Positions 1-8,249 are shown, numbered from the stretch's first letter. The stretch: 45,204 nt of DNA from an uncultured Erysipelotrichaceae bacterium (GCA_944326055.1 CALVCT010000054.1:1-45204); one strand, 5' to 3'. The notes: generated from the sequence alone by a model not told the origin. A program made the numbers and translations.

Positions 1-2
1 AA

Positions 3-80
3 AAGATACCAAGTGGTATCCAAGTAACGATAGATGGGACTGAAATAAAGATCACGATAAAGAGATCTAAAAGACCATAA
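3..80 (+). CDS. possible C-terminal end of an unidentified protein (partial, left edge)
   Basis: An open frame enters from the left edge and gives 25 codons before a TAA stop at 78-80. The residues (KIPSGIQVTIDGTEIKI, then a basic tail) read like protein rather than random sequence, but I do not recognise the family. The following 250 bases have stops in all frames, so this is either the true end of a gene to the left or a fragment of a decayed one. No start is visible in the window. Confidence 0.25.
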   Translation, partial: KIPSGIQVTIDGTEIKITIKRSKRP

Positions 81-674
81 GTGGGACCCAAAGAGCTACA
101 GCTGTGTTCGATGGTCTGGAATAATCAAGTGCGATAACACTGTTTTGCGCTTATGTGTATCATCTTATTTGCGGTGCTAAAATGGTGCCCAATTTTACAA
201 GATTAACTTATGCTACAATATGAGGAGATACAAGTAACAACGGGAAAAGCCATTGAAAATACAGACTTTTTCCATACTTCTATAAACACTTGTAAGAAGC
301 TATAAAACGATTTTTGACTATTAAATCAATAAAAAATGGCTCAATACTTAGGTAGAGAGCCATTTTTAATAAAATATCTTTGTTCAGGAGATACTTACCA
401 TGTCATATTTTAACACAAGAGCGATCCCTTTATTTCCTTCCTACGCTTTGACTTTTAAAAAATAGAAGCAGCTGGATGATTTCCCCCCTTTTTTTAGATA
501 ACACCTAAATGGTGAGATAGTAAACATAGAATGAAAGCTAGATAAATGGTTAGAAAAAGAGGGTTTTAAAAGACCAAGTGCTAAGTGACTTCAAAATAAA
601 GTACTTAAAAAGCAGAATAGGACAAACAATTAAAAAGCTAATGATGGATATAGATATAAGCATCACTCAACTAA
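81..674. other. gene-poor, apparently decayed intergenic stretch
   Basis: I find no intact gene here. Several short open stretches are broken by stops. One, around 531-582, reads KLDKWLEKEGFKRPSAK before a stop and looks like remains of a coding sequence, possibly a mobile-element gene, though no family can be named. The rest of the window is packed tightly with genes, so this block is out of character. It contains one clear terminator hairpin at 332-367. No tRNA, riboswitch or repeat array was recognised. Confidence 0.5.
332..367 (+). terminator. rho-independent terminator (bidirectional shape)
   Basis: The arms AAAAATGGCTC (332-342) and GAGCCATTTTT (357-367) are perfect 11-base complements around a 14-base loop. 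The A- and T-rich ends give a U-tract in either direction. It probably ends a transcript coming from a gene left of the window. Confidence 0.7.
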
Positions 675-677
675 AAA

Positions 678-724
678 GAGGGTGCAAAACCTTAGGTTAC
701 TTACCCGAGGTTTTTACACACCCC
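678..724 (-). terminator. terminator of the Asp23-like gene
   Basis: An imperfect stem pairs 680-692 (GGGTGCAAAACCT) with 708-723 (AGGTTTTTACACACCC). Read on the minus strand it lies directly after the stop codon at 732 and ends in a T-rich tail. Confidence 0.6.
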
Positions 725-731
725 TTTTAAT

Positions 732-1079
732 TTATGCTCCTTCGATCTCATCCTTGTCGCTTATGAAGCCAGCGACATCGATATTGACTGATCTTGGTCT
801 TATACCAGCCATATCTAATAAGTGATCATAGACTTCTCTTTGCAAGTCTTCACAAACTTTGGCGATATCTGATCCTTGCATGATCTTGATAACGATGTCG
901 ATATCGATATCCCCACCCTTACTCATGCGTACCTTACAAGTCTCACTGTCCTTTTTAAATGTATAAGCATCCTTTACGTTGCGCAAAGACGTCTTAGCGA
1001 TATTTCCTATCGCTTCAAGAGACATCATCGACTTGCCTGTCTTAGGATCATCACTTAAGAGGTAATATTCATTTGCCAT
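732..1079 (-). CDS. Asp23/Gls24 family envelope stress response protein
   Basis: This 115-residue protein belongs to the Asp23/Gls24 (DUF322) family. Members are small, abundant proteins associated with the membrane or cell-wall stress response in Gram-positive bacteria. Family features visible here are the early SLEAIGNIAKTSL segment, the acidic DIDIDIVIKI strand and the C-terminal RSVNIDVAGF strand. No transmembrane segment is visible, so an anchoring partner such as an AmaP-like protein, if used, must lie elsewhere. The start has a good AAAGGAG ribosome-binding site, and a likely promoter overlaps the end of the upstream methyltransferase gene. A terminator follows, so the gene is probably transcribed alone. 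Confidence 0.85.
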   Translation of the reverse strand: MANEYYLLSDDPKTGKSMMSLEAIGNIAKTSLRNVKDAYTFKKDSETCKVRMSKGGDIDIDIVIKIMQGSDIAKVCEDLQREVYDHLLDMAGIRPRSVNIDVAGFISDKDEIEGA

Positions 1080-1097
1080 AATCTAACTCCTTTTTCT

Positions 1098-1111
1098 CTA
1101 AATGATTATAT
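1098..1111 (-). promoter_or_regulatory. putative -10 element for the Asp23-like gene
   Basis: TATAAT on the minus strand (1105-1110) lies about 25 bases before the start at 1079, which leaves room for a short leader with AAAGGAG. No convincing -35 is seen, so read-through from the upstream operon is also possible. Confidence 0.4.
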
Positions 1112-1123
1112 AACATCCATCGA

Positions 1124-2389
1124 TCAAAGACTAGTTACTCTTAGTCCTTTTGGATATTTGTTTTTGAGGGTGCCGTTAGTAGCTTTGATGTATCCTAGTG
1201 CATATCCAAGATGTGTAATTAGATGAAATCCGTTACTGACATTCTTTTTTATTTCATATCCCTGAATATACTTTCGATACTCGATATCATCAAGATCGAT
1301 AACGCTAAAGAAACGCTCTCTCATCATATTCGATCTAAACAGACTATGTGCTGGATAAAAGATATCACCTTTCATCTCTCCAGCTTTGACTCCATAACGT
1401 AAAACGGCTCTATCAAGATCATATAATGGTACTTTACTTAGATAGATAGAACCATCAAGTTCATATAGATACAAAGAAGAGATATCGACGATCTTTTTGA
1501 TCGCTTGGATGATCTTCTTGTCTTTGCATTCTTTAAGAAATGAAGGCTTTGTCATATCTGTCTCATCCAGTTTACTTAATAAGCACATATACTGGCCTTC
1601 CGAATCATCAAGGAAACTAAATAACTTCTTATCGATGATCTTAAAGGGATGACGCTTTAGAAGTTCTATGATCTGACCATCGTTTTCTTCATATGTATAA
1701 GTACAAGTGCTATAGAGCAATAGACCATCTTTCTTAAGTAGACGATAAGCTGCATCTAAGATCTTCTTTTGTCTTATAACATTCATTTTAATATCTTTTT
1801 CAGAAAGATCGTTTACTATACTAGGATATTTTCGTGCCATCCCCATACCAGAACACGGTGCATCCGAGACAACGATATCCGCAAGACCTGATAGTTCTAA
1901 GGCAAGTCTATCGACATCTTTGGTCGTAATGATGATATTGCTGATGCCAAGACGCTCGATATTGCTCAAAAGTGCTTGGGCACGTTTTTTGTCAACTTCA
2001 TTAGCGATGATCAAAGCCTCATCTTTGTACGTGATCGCAAGATCGATCGTCTTACCGCCTGGTGCTGCACAAAGATCGACGATCAATTTTGCAGGATGAT
2101 CTTTGATAAGCTTATGTGTCATTATCGCACTTCTTTCTTGGGGGTATAAAAGGCCCAAGATATAGGCTTTTCTCTTCCCAATATCGTCTATATCAAAATC
2201 ATAGACCATTTCTTCACCAGTTGGGTATGCTTCAAAGTCAAGGAGATCTTTAAGATCAGTGTAAGATGCTTTAAGGGTATTGATGATGAAACTGCGATGA
2301 AATGGTTCGTTTAGTTTTTCGATCAGGGCATCAGCGCGATCTTTAAAGACTTCTTTTATTATCTTATAGTATAAAGTCGTTTCTTGCAT
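1124..2389 (-). CDS. NOL1/NOP2/Sun-family rRNA m5C methyltransferase (RsmF/RsmB-like)
   Basis: This is an S-adenosylmethionine-dependent cytosine-C5 RNA methyltransferase, about 421 residues from the preferred start. The SAM-binding AAPGGKT motif, the DAPCSG motif with its cysteine, and the STCTYTYEEND motif with the catalytic cysteine are all present. The C-terminal third resembles the RNA-binding extension found in Firmicutes RsmF-like (YebU-type) enzymes. The target is probably 16S rRNA, but the exact cytosine cannot be read from sequence. It follows ribF and overlaps its 3' end, so translation is likely coupled. An in-frame start at 2416 also exists; I prefer ATG 2389 because it gives the usual short N-terminus, but neither start has a strong ribosome-binding site. 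Confidence 0.85.
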   Translation of the reverse strand: MQETTLYYKIIKEVFKDRADALIEKLNEPFHRSFIINTLKASYTDLKDLLDFEAYPTGEEMVYDFDIDDIGKRKAYILGLLYPQERSAIMTHKLIKDHPAKLIVDLCAAPGGKTIDLAITYKDEALIIANEVDKKRAQALLSNIERLGISNIIITTKDVDRLALELSGLADIVVSDAPCSGMGMARKYPSIVNDLSEKDIKMNVIRQKKILDAAYRLLKKDGLLLYSTCTYTYEENDGQIIELLKRHPFKIIDKKLFSFLDDSEGQYMCLLSKLDETDMTKPSFLKECKDKKIIQAIKKIVDISSLYLYELDGSIYLSKVPLYDLDRAVLRYGVKAGEMKGDIFYPAHSLFRSNMMRERFFSVIDLDDIEYRKYIQGYEIKKNVSNGFHLITHLGYALGYIKATNGTLKNKYPKGLRVTSL

Positions 2390-3302
2390 CTTGTTCTTCT
2401 GCTCTTTTTCTATCATTCTCTAGTTGTTTTTTAAGATCTTCTAAACTAGAAAAACGTTTATCATCTCTGATTCGTTCATTTAGATAGATGATCAACTCTG
2501 AATCATATATATCCTTATCAAAATCTAAGATATGGACCTCGTAGGTCAGTCCGTTATTGCTGGCGATCGTCGGATTGTTCCCGATATTGATCATCGCTTT
2601 ATAGCTTTTTTCATCATAGACTGCATATCCGATATAAACACCGTTTTTAGGTATCAAGATCTCTTCATCTAGACGCAGATTGGCTGTTGGAAAGCCTAGA
2701 CGATGTCCATTGCGCTTCCCATGCACAACAAGCCCACGATCAAAATAATCATACCCTAAAAGCGCTCTAGCAAGTTTGATGTCACCTCTTTCGATCGCTA
2801 GACGAACACGTGTCGAAGAGATCTTCTCACCTTCATAGAGAACTTCTGGAACTATATCGACTTCAAAACGATCTTTAGCGAGCTTCTTTAGAGTCTCGAC
2901 ATCGCCTTTTCCCTTATGACCAAAATGAAAATCAAAACCAGAGACCAATCCTTTGAGCGGTAATTTTCCTAAGATCTTTTCAAAAAAGTCTTCAGCACTT
3001 GTCAGACATAAATGTTCTGTGAACTCAAAGACGATGGCTATCTCAATGCCCATGGCTTGAGCTATCTTAAGTCTATCATCGAAACTTTGAATATGACGAT
3101 GGCGTTTTTTTGTGATGATATCTTTTGGGTCAGGATAGAAAGTGATCAGCGCTCGTTTTGTATCTTTCTTGATGGCGATCTCTTTCACTTTTTCGATCAA
3201 AGCTTGATGGCCAAGATGAAGACCATCAAAATAGCCGATACAAGCGACGATATCCTCTGCGACCTTGATATTACTAGACTCCTTAAATCTATAGATCTTC
3301 AT
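2364..3302 (-). CDS. ribF: bifunctional riboflavin kinase / FAD synthetase
   Basis: RibF makes FMN from riboflavin and then FAD from FMN, both with ATP. The N-terminal nucleotidyltransferase domain shows GYFDGLHLGHQ, YPDP and SSTRVRLAIERGD. The C-terminal flavokinase domain shows NGHRLGFPTANL and NIGNNPT. Its length of 312 residues is normal. ATG 3302 overlaps the truB stop codon as TGATG; an upstream in-frame TTG adds only one residue. The order truB-ribF is conserved in many Firmicutes, so this is one operon with truB and the downstream RNA methyltransferase. Confidence 0.95.
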   Translation of the reverse strand: MKIYRFKESSNIKVAEDIVACIGYFDGLHLGHQALIEKVKEIAIKKDTKRALITFYPDPKDIITKKRHRHIQSFDDRLKIAQAMGIEIAIVFEFTEHLCLTSAEDFFEKILGKLPLKGLVSGFDFHFGHKGKGDVETLKKLAKDRFEVDIVPEVLYEGEKISSTRVRLAIERGDIKLARALLGYDYFDRGLVVHGKRNGHRLGFPTANLRLDEEILIPKNGVYIGYAVYDEKSYKAMINIGNNPTIASNNGLTYEVHILDFDKDIYDSELIIYLNERIRDDKRFSSLEDLKKQLENDRKRAEEQDARNDFIL

Positions 3303-4147
3303 CAAAATAACCCCCTAGATGAGCGAAAGATATCTTTATCTTCTCTACGATAGATAGCTAATGCTATCTTATCTTTAGCGATAAGCACTTCATCATTAGG
3401 CGTATCGATCTTTATCTTTTTGCCGTTTCTTATCGCTTTATCGTCCTCAAATTCATATACTTCATAACGACTGGCTAGGACATCATAAAGAGAATGTGTA
3501 TGATATCTTCCTTCCAAGATCGCATCAAGTTTATCGCAATCTTTGACCTCGATACTACCAACACTTATCCGTCTTAAAGATACTAATGTACCGATAAGCC
3601 CAAGATCGTCTAGAATGTCACGGCTCAAAGATCTGATGTATGTGCCAGAGCTGACTTTTACTTTAAAAGAAAAACCATCATCTTTCGCCTCTAGTAGTGT
3701 CATGTCATAGATCGTGACTTTTCTTTTTGGGATCTCTACACTAAGACCTTGCCTTTGATAATCATAAAGTTTCTTTCCTTTGACTTTGATCGCACTTGTC
3801 AAGGGAGGCTCTTGATCATATGTTTTGATATAAGAATCTAATACAGCATTAAGATCTTTTGGATCAGGTACTTTAAAATCTTCCTTTTTGATGATCTTCC
3901 CATCTTTATCTAAAGTATCAGTCTGATAACCATAAACGACTTCGGCAACATATTCTTTATCATCTCCAACTAAGAATTGATTAGCTTTAGTTGCCTTATC
4001 GACTAAGACGATCATTACGCCACTGGCAAGCGGATCGAGCGTTCCTGTGTGCCCTATCGCTTTAGTATTAAATACTTTTCTTAATTTATAACAGACATCA
4101 AAAGATGTGATGCCTTCTGGTTTATCTACATATATAACTTTGCTCAC
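3302..4147 (-). CDS. truB: tRNA pseudouridine-55 synthase
   Basis: TruB isomerises U55 in the T-loop of tRNAs. The catalytic motif GHTGTLDPLASG with its aspartate is near residue 35. The TSAIKVKGKKLYDYQR segment and the SGTYIRSL motif are also typical. From GTG 4147 the protein has 281 residues and begins SKVIYVDKPEG, matching the family N-terminus. An in-frame ATG at 4189 would add 14 unrelated residues and would nearly collide with the divergent gene at 4195. GTG 4147 has no Shine-Dalgarno sequence, but a perfect TATAAT ends 6 bases before it, so the mRNA is probably leaderless. It is the first gene of the truB-ribF-methyltransferase operon. Confidence 0.93.
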   Translation of the reverse strand: MSKVIYVDKPEGITSFDVCYKLRKVFNTKAIGHTGTLDPLASGVMIVLVDKATKANQFLVGDDKEYVAEVVYGYQTDTLDKDGKIIKKEDFKVPDPKDLNAVLDSYIKTYDQEPPLTSAIKVKGKKLYDYQRQGLSVEIPKRKVTIYDMTLLEAKDDGFSFKVKVSSGTYIRSLSRDILDDLGLIGTLVSLRRISVGSIEVKDCDKLDAILEGRYHTHSLYDVLASRYEVYEFEDDKAIRNGKKIKIDTPNDEVLIAKDKIALAIYRREDKDIFRSSRGLF

Positions 4148-4159
4148 TAGAAAATTATA
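4148..4159 (-). promoter_or_regulatory. -10 element for truB, leaderless arrangement
   Basis: TATAAT on the minus strand at 4154-4159 ends 6 bases before GTG 4147. Transcription would therefore start at or within a base or two of the start codon. The -35 region is weak (TATCAT at 17-base spacing). Confidence 0.6.
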
Positions 4160-4180
4160 ACAGATACTTAACTTAGATGA

Positions 4181-4194
4181 TATAATCAAGACCT
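4181..4194 (+). promoter_or_regulatory. -10 element for the TtcA-like gene, leaderless arrangement
   Basis: TATAAT at 4181-4186 ends 8 bases before ATG 4195, and there is no Shine-Dalgarno sequence. The divergent truB promoter lies back to back, within 48 bases between the two start codons. Confidence 0.6.
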
Positions 4195-4941
4195 ATGAGT
4201 GTAAAAAAAGTACTTGCAACTATGCGTAAGGCCGATCAAGACTACGGTCTTATCGAAGATGGAGATTATATTGGAGTAGGTGTCAGTGGTGGTAAGGATT
4301 CTGTCTTGCTTCTTTATCTCTTATATCTTTATCAATTTCTTGCAAAAAATACCTTTGCCAAGAGATTTAAGATCATCGGTATCCATATCGATCTTGGCTT
4401 TGGTGAAGAAGATTTCAGTATCATCGATGATTTTTTCAAAGACTATCCGATCGAGATCCATAGATCTAAATCTTATATTGCAGATATTTTAGAAAGACAT
4501 AAAAAGAAGGAGCGTATCGAATGCAGCCTTTGTTCAACGCTCAAAAAAGGAGCTGTCATCAAAGAGGCAAAGTCGTTAGGTTGTAATAAAGTCGCTTTTG
4601 GCCATCATGCGGATGATGCGATCGAGACATTGTTTCTCAACATGATCTATGGCGGAAAACTTGCGACTTTCGACCCTAAGATGTTTTTGACAGACTCTAA
4701 GATCACCTTTATCCGTCCTTTCATATACGCGTTTGAAAAAGACATCAAAAGAGCGATCAAAGATCTTGATGTGCCAACGATCAAAAGTGGTTGTCCAAAC
4801 GACGGTTTCACTAAAAGACAAGATATCAAAGAGATGCTTCATACCATCTATCATACATATCCTCAAGCTAAAGAGAACTTTTTATTGTCATTGCACAACG
4901 AAAAGATGATCAATCTTTGGCATAAAGAGATGAAAGAGTGA
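4195..4941 (+). CDS. TtcA-family tRNA thiolation ATPase (PP-loop)
   Basis: This 248-residue protein has the N-type ATP pyrophosphatase P-loop SGGKDS near residue 31, a CSLC cysteine pair near residues 106-109, the GHHADDAIETLFLN motif and a later cysteine in SGCPNDG. These are the features of the TtcA/TtuA group, which activates a tRNA base with ATP and inserts sulfur using an iron-sulfur cluster bound by the cysteines. TtcA itself makes 2-thiocytidine at position 32; I infer a similar role but cannot fix the target base. It stands alone on the plus strand, diverges from truB and converges with the next gene, overlapping it by 32 bases at the 3' ends. Confidence 0.82.
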   Translation: MSVKKVLATMRKADQDYGLIEDGDYIGVGVSGGKDSVLLLYLLYLYQFLAKNTFAKRFKIIGIHIDLGFGEEDFSIIDDFFKDYPIEIHRSKSYIADILERHKKKERIECSLCSTLKKGAVIKEAKSLGCNKVAFGHHADDAIETLFLNMIYGGKLATFDPKMFLTDSKITFIRPFIYAFEKDIKRAIKDLDVPTIKSGCPNDGFTKRQDIKEMLHTIYHTYPQAKENFLLSLHNEKMINLWHKEMKE

Positions 4942-5584
4942 TGCCAAGCTTCAAAGGCATTTTAAGTTCTTTCCCATTTTTGATCATAATAGGTCTTACT
5001 TCATGATCTTTACTAGAGAAGATGAGTGATGTGAGGCCTTCTTTTTTAAAGTCATGGATGTCATCACCATTATTTTTAAGTTCGTATAGAAGATGTTCGT
5101 CATAGGCTGAGATATAGTGTTTGAGATCTTTATAAGTTTCGATATTCGCATGAAATATCGAGCCCATTGAAGAGCGAACGACCTTAGGTTCAAATAGATC
5201 TATATGCTCCCCTAAAAAGACGATATCTTTCATATCGAATGAGATACAAGTCCTAATGATAGTTCCAAGTTCACCAGCCTCATCAATATCTTCGATGATC
5301 ACATGATCTTTATCACGTCTTAAAGCAGAAAAATATTTCTTAAAGACCCCGATCACATAGCAGTTCTCTTTGATCGAGAGCCGTTCGATTGCGCGATCAT
5401 CACACTTTAATACGATATTTCTTCTTTCACATTCTTCTTTAAGAGAAAAGAAAAGTTCGTTCTTTTTTATCTTTGAGGTATATAAGACTTCGATCACTTC
5501 TTGCGATCGCATCTTGATTAGCTCAAAAGTGATCGAATAACCTAAAGCATATGAAACATCGCCTTCTCTAGTATATCTCTGCAT
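4910..5584 (-). CDS. divergent TrmH/SpoU-type (SPOUT) RNA 2'-O-methyltransferase
   Basis: The 224-residue protein has an N-terminal substrate-binding-like region and a C-terminal SPOUT-like domain. Motif 1 appears as GELGTIIRTC, where the family usually has N-x-G-x-x-x-R. Motif 2 appears as VRSSMGSIFH. The usual motif 3 (SLNVSVA-type) is replaced by KMPLKLGITLSSLYAKD, so SAM binding or catalysis may be altered. It could still be an rRNA ribose methyltransferase, or a degenerate paralogue. The start lacks a Shine-Dalgarno sequence and has a -10-like TATCAT ending 6 bases upstream, directly after the clpB terminator. Its 3' end overlaps the convergent TtcA-like gene. Confidence 0.75.
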   Translation of the reverse strand: MQRYTREGDVSYALGYSITFELIKMRSQEVIEVLYTSKIKKNELFFSLKEECERRNIVLKCDDRAIERLSIKENCYVIGVFKKYFSALRRDKDHVIIEDIDEAGELGTIIRTCISFDMKDIVFLGEHIDLFEPKVVRSSMGSIFHANIETYKDLKHYISAYDEHLLYELKNNGDDIHDFKKEGLTSLIFSSKDHEVRPIMIKNGKELKMPLKLGITLSSLYAKD

Positions 5585-5596
5585 AAGTATATGATA
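5585..5596 (-). promoter_or_regulatory. -10-like element for the SPOUT methyltransferase gene, probably leaderless
   Basis: TATCAT on the minus strand (5591-5596) ends 6 bases before ATG 5584. The -35 would fall inside the clpB terminator hairpin and is weak. No Shine-Dalgarno sequence exists between the terminator and the ATG. Confidence 0.45.
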
Positions 5597-5602
5597 CTAA
5601 AA

Positions 5603-5636
5603 ATAAAAGAGACCTGCCAGTATTACTAGCAGGTCT
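5603..5636 (-). terminator. terminator of clpB
   Basis: AGACCTGC (5610-5617) pairs with GCAGGTCT (5629-5636) directly after the clpB stop. On the minus strand it is followed by a T-rich run. Confidence 0.8.
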
Positions 5637-5639
5637 AGA

Positions 5640-8174
5640 TTAGGCACTTATCTTGTAATCATCACCAACCGCATCGATCGTAAAGTGCTTCTTACTTGGA
5701 TCAGCAATGTTCATCTTAGCAAGTTTCGATTCGATCGCCCTTTGAATATGACGTTTCATCGGACGAGCACCAAAGGTCCTGTCATAACCATTCTTGACGA
5801 TCAGTGACATTGCTGCATCAGTGATATCGAGCGTTATGTCGTTTTGTGCTAATCGTGCTTTGAGCTGTTTGATGAACTTGTTTGCTATATCTTTGATGAC
5901 CTTCTCATCAAGAGGATTAAAGATGATTATCTCATCGATCCTATTGATGAACTCAGGCTTGAAATATCGTGATATGAGCTCTTGGTATTCCTTTTCTTTT
6001 AACACTTCATCACTTTCAAAGGCATATTCGCTTCCAAGGTTTGAAGTCATGATGATGATCGTGTTCTTAAAGTCGACAGTGACTCCTTTTGAATCTGTGA
6101 TCCGTCCATCATCTAGTATCTGTAATAAGATATTGAAGACATCTGGATGAGCCTTTTCGATCTCATCTAAAAGAACGATAGAATATGGTTTACGCCTTAC
6201 AGCTTCTGTTAGTTGGCCACCTTCTTCATAGCCTACATAGCCAGGAGGCGCGCCAATGAGTCTTGACACACTGAACTTTTCCATGTACTCAGACATGTCG
6301 ATGCGAATGATCTTATTCTCATCATCGAAGAGCTGTTCAGCCAAAGCTTTAGCGATCTCAGTCTTACCGACGCCTGTTGGTCCTAAAAACATGAATGAAC
6401 CAATAGGTCTTTCACTATCTTGGATCTGTGCCTTTGAACGTAAGATAGCGTCAGTGACTTTTTGGATCGCTTCATCTTGTCCCATGACACGCATTTTCAG
6501 TATCTCATCGAGATGGATAAGTTTTTCTCTTTCGGTCGACAAGAGCTTCGTTACTTCGATATGTGTCCACTTCGAAACGACTTTTGCGATCGCTTCTTCA
6601 TCTACGACCTCTTTGATCATCTTATCTTTCGTCTCATTTTGTAAGAGAGCGATTCTTTTTTCTAAGCTTGGTATAGTCTCATAGCGTAGTTTGGCTGCTT
6701 TTTCATACTCTGCATCATTTTGAGCTTTAGTGAAATCAAGCTTAGCTCTTTCGAGCTGTGCTTTGAGATCTTTTGATTCTTCTAGTTGCTTTTTTTCAAA
6801 AGACCAGCGTTCATATTGAACATCCTTTTTTTGTTTTAAGGTTTCAAGTTCCTCTTCAAGTTCAACAAGACGTTTCTTAGCTTTTTCATCACTTTCTTTT
6901 TTGAGTGAAACTTCCTCGATCTCAAGCTGTCTGATCTTTCTGATCATCTCATCAAGATCACTAGGCATCGAGTCCATTTCCACGCGTATCGAGGCACAAG
7001 CCTCATCGATAAGATCGATAGCTTTATCAGGTAAGAAACGATCAGTGATATAACGGTCAGACATCGTAGCTGCTGCAATGATCGCCTCATCCATGATCTT
7101 GACACCATGATGTGTCTCATAGCGATCTTTTAGACCTCTTAAGATAGAGATCGTCTCTTCAACACTAGGTTCATCGACAACGACCTTTTGGAATCGTCTT
7201 TCAAGCGCTGCATCTTTTTCGATATATTCACGATATTCATCATAAGTAGTGGCTCCGATACATCTCAGTTCACCTCTTGCAAGCATCGGTTTCAATAGAT
7301 TTGCTGCATCCATGGCTCCTTCACTTTTACCTGCACCAACGAGATTATGTATCTCATCGATAAAAAGGATGATACCGCCATTTTTATCTTTGACTTCTTT
7401 GAGGACTGCTTTGAGTCTTTCTTCAAATTCCCCACGATATTTTGCGCCAGCGATCAGTGCTCCCATATCAAGCTCTATAAGTTCCTTATCTTTTAGACTC
7501 AGTGGTACGTCACCATTCATGATACGCCAAGCGAGTCCTTCAACGATCGCTGTCTTACCGACACCAGGCTCACCGATGAGAACTGGGTTGTTTTTGGTCT
7601 TACGCGATAAGATCTCAATGACTCTTCTGATCTCTTCATCACGCCCGATGACAGGATCGATCTTACCATCTTTTACAAGTGCTACTAAATCATGCCCATA
7701 CTTCTTTAAGGCATTAAGTTCGTTTTCTTGATCATTTGATTGCATCTTCTTATCACCTCTTTTCTTAACTTCTCTTTCGATCATTTCCTTAGGATCGATG
7801 CCTACTTTAAGGCATAGTTCTCTTACTACTTCTGCACCATCATCTAAAAGATAGACAAATGCTAGAAAAGCACTTAAATAGCTATCACCTCTTTTTTCCA
7901 TAGCTGAATAGGCTTTTGATAGTGCTTCAGTAACATAGCGATCAAAACGAATATCTGTATTGCCGTCGACTTTAGGACGCTTATCAAGATATCTATCGAT
8001 TACTTCTGCTGCTTTATCTTTATCGATACTTGCAAAATCTAAGATATCTTCATCTTCAAGATAAGCCTTGAGCAGATGTTCGCTCGCCACTTCGCTGTGT
8101 TTTAGATCTTTAGTGATCTCGATCGCTCTTGCGATTATCTCTTTTGTCTTATCTGTGAATCTTTCAAAATTCAT
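5640..8174 (-). CDS. clpB: ATP-dependent disaggregase ClpB
   Basis: ClpB is a hexameric AAA+ chaperone that pulls proteins out of aggregates together with DnaK. The N-terminal Clp repeat domain covers about residues 1-145. The first AAA domain has Walker A GEPGVGKT near residue 200. A long charged coiled-coil middle domain covers about 395-520, as expected for ClpB rather than ClpA or ClpX. The second AAA domain has GPTGVGKT near residue 600. ATG 8174 is chosen because GGAGGT lies 4 bases upstream; in-frame starts to 8192 would run into the CIRCE operator. The gene follows dnaJ but has its own HrcA operator, so it belongs to the same heat-shock regulon. Its length of 844 residues is normal. 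Confidence 0.97.
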   Translation of the reverse strand: MNFERFTDKTKEIIARAIEITKDLKHSEVASEHLLKAYLEDEDILDFASIDKDKAAEVIDRYLDKRPKVDGNTDIRFDRYVTEALSKAYSAMEKRGDSYLSAFLAFVYLLDDGAEVVRELCLKVGIDPKEMIEREVKKRGDKKMQSNDQENELNALKKYGHDLVALVKDGKIDPVIGRDEEIRRVIEILSRKTKNNPVLIGEPGVGKTAIVEGLAWRIMNGDVPLSLKDKELIELDMGALIAGAKYRGEFEERLKAVLKEVKDKNGGIILFIDEIHNLVGAGKSEGAMDAANLLKPMLARGELRCIGATTYDEYREYIEKDAALERRFQKVVVDEPSVEETISILRGLKDRYETHHGVKIMDEAIIAAATMSDRYITDRFLPDKAIDLIDEACASIRVEMDSMPSDLDEMIRKIRQLEIEEVSLKKESDEKAKKRLVELEEELETLKQKKDVQYERWSFEKKQLEESKDLKAQLERAKLDFTKAQNDAEYEKAAKLRYETIPSLEKRIALLQNETKDKMIKEVVDEEAIAKVVSKWTHIEVTKLLSTEREKLIHLDEILKMRVMGQDEAIQKVTDAILRSKAQIQDSERPIGSFMFLGPTGVGKTEIAKALAEQLFDDENKIIRIDMSEYMEKFSVSRLIGAPPGYVGYEEGGQLTEAVRRKPYSIVLLDEIEKAHPDVFNILLQILDDGRITDSKGVTVDFKNTIIIMTSNLGSEYAFESDEVLKEKEYQELISRYFKPEFINRIDEIIIFNPLDEKVIKDIANKFIKQLKARLAQNDITLDITDAAMSLIVKNGYDRTFGARPMKRHIQRAIESKLAKMNIADPSKKHFTIDAVGDDYKISA

Positions 8175-8185
8175 AACTACCTCCA

Positions 8186-8212
8186 TTAGCACTTTAATAT
8201 CGAGAGTGCTAA
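8186..8212 (-). promoter_or_regulatory. CIRCE operator (HrcA binding site) upstream of clpB
   Basis: The arms are TTAGCACTT (8186-8194) and GAGTGCTAA (8204-8212) with the canonical 9-base spacer. One base differs from the consensus TTAGCACTC-N9-GAGTGCTAA. It lies immediately upstream of the clpB ribosome-binding site, so HrcA should repress clpB directly. Confidence 0.88.
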
Positions 8213-8227
8213 TAATCGATGTTTTTA

Positions 8228-8249
8228 AAGTAAGGACAGAGCCTTACTT
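8228..8249 (-). terminator. hairpin at the end of dnaJ (possible weak terminator)
   Basis: AAGTAAGG (8228-8235) pairs perfectly with CCTTACTT (8242-8249) around a 6-base loop overlapping the dnaJ stop. The minus-strand tail TTTAAAAAC is a poor U-tract, so termination may be partial and the hairpin could instead protect the dnaK-dnaJ mRNA end. Confidence 0.45.

Noticed and set aside
3-80. Left-edge fragment as the start of ribosomal protein L6
   Set aside because: IPSGIQVTIDG resembles the L6 N-terminus (IPAGVxVxxxG), but the expected KGPKGxL continuation is absent in frame, a stop follows, and no ribosomal protein genes are adjacent.
7249-7731. A 160-codon plus-strand open frame inside clpB
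   Set aside because: It is the antisense shadow of the conserved first AAA domain of ClpB. Its residues are Ser/Pro/Leu-rich in the manner of reverse-strand reading and it has no ribosome-binding site.
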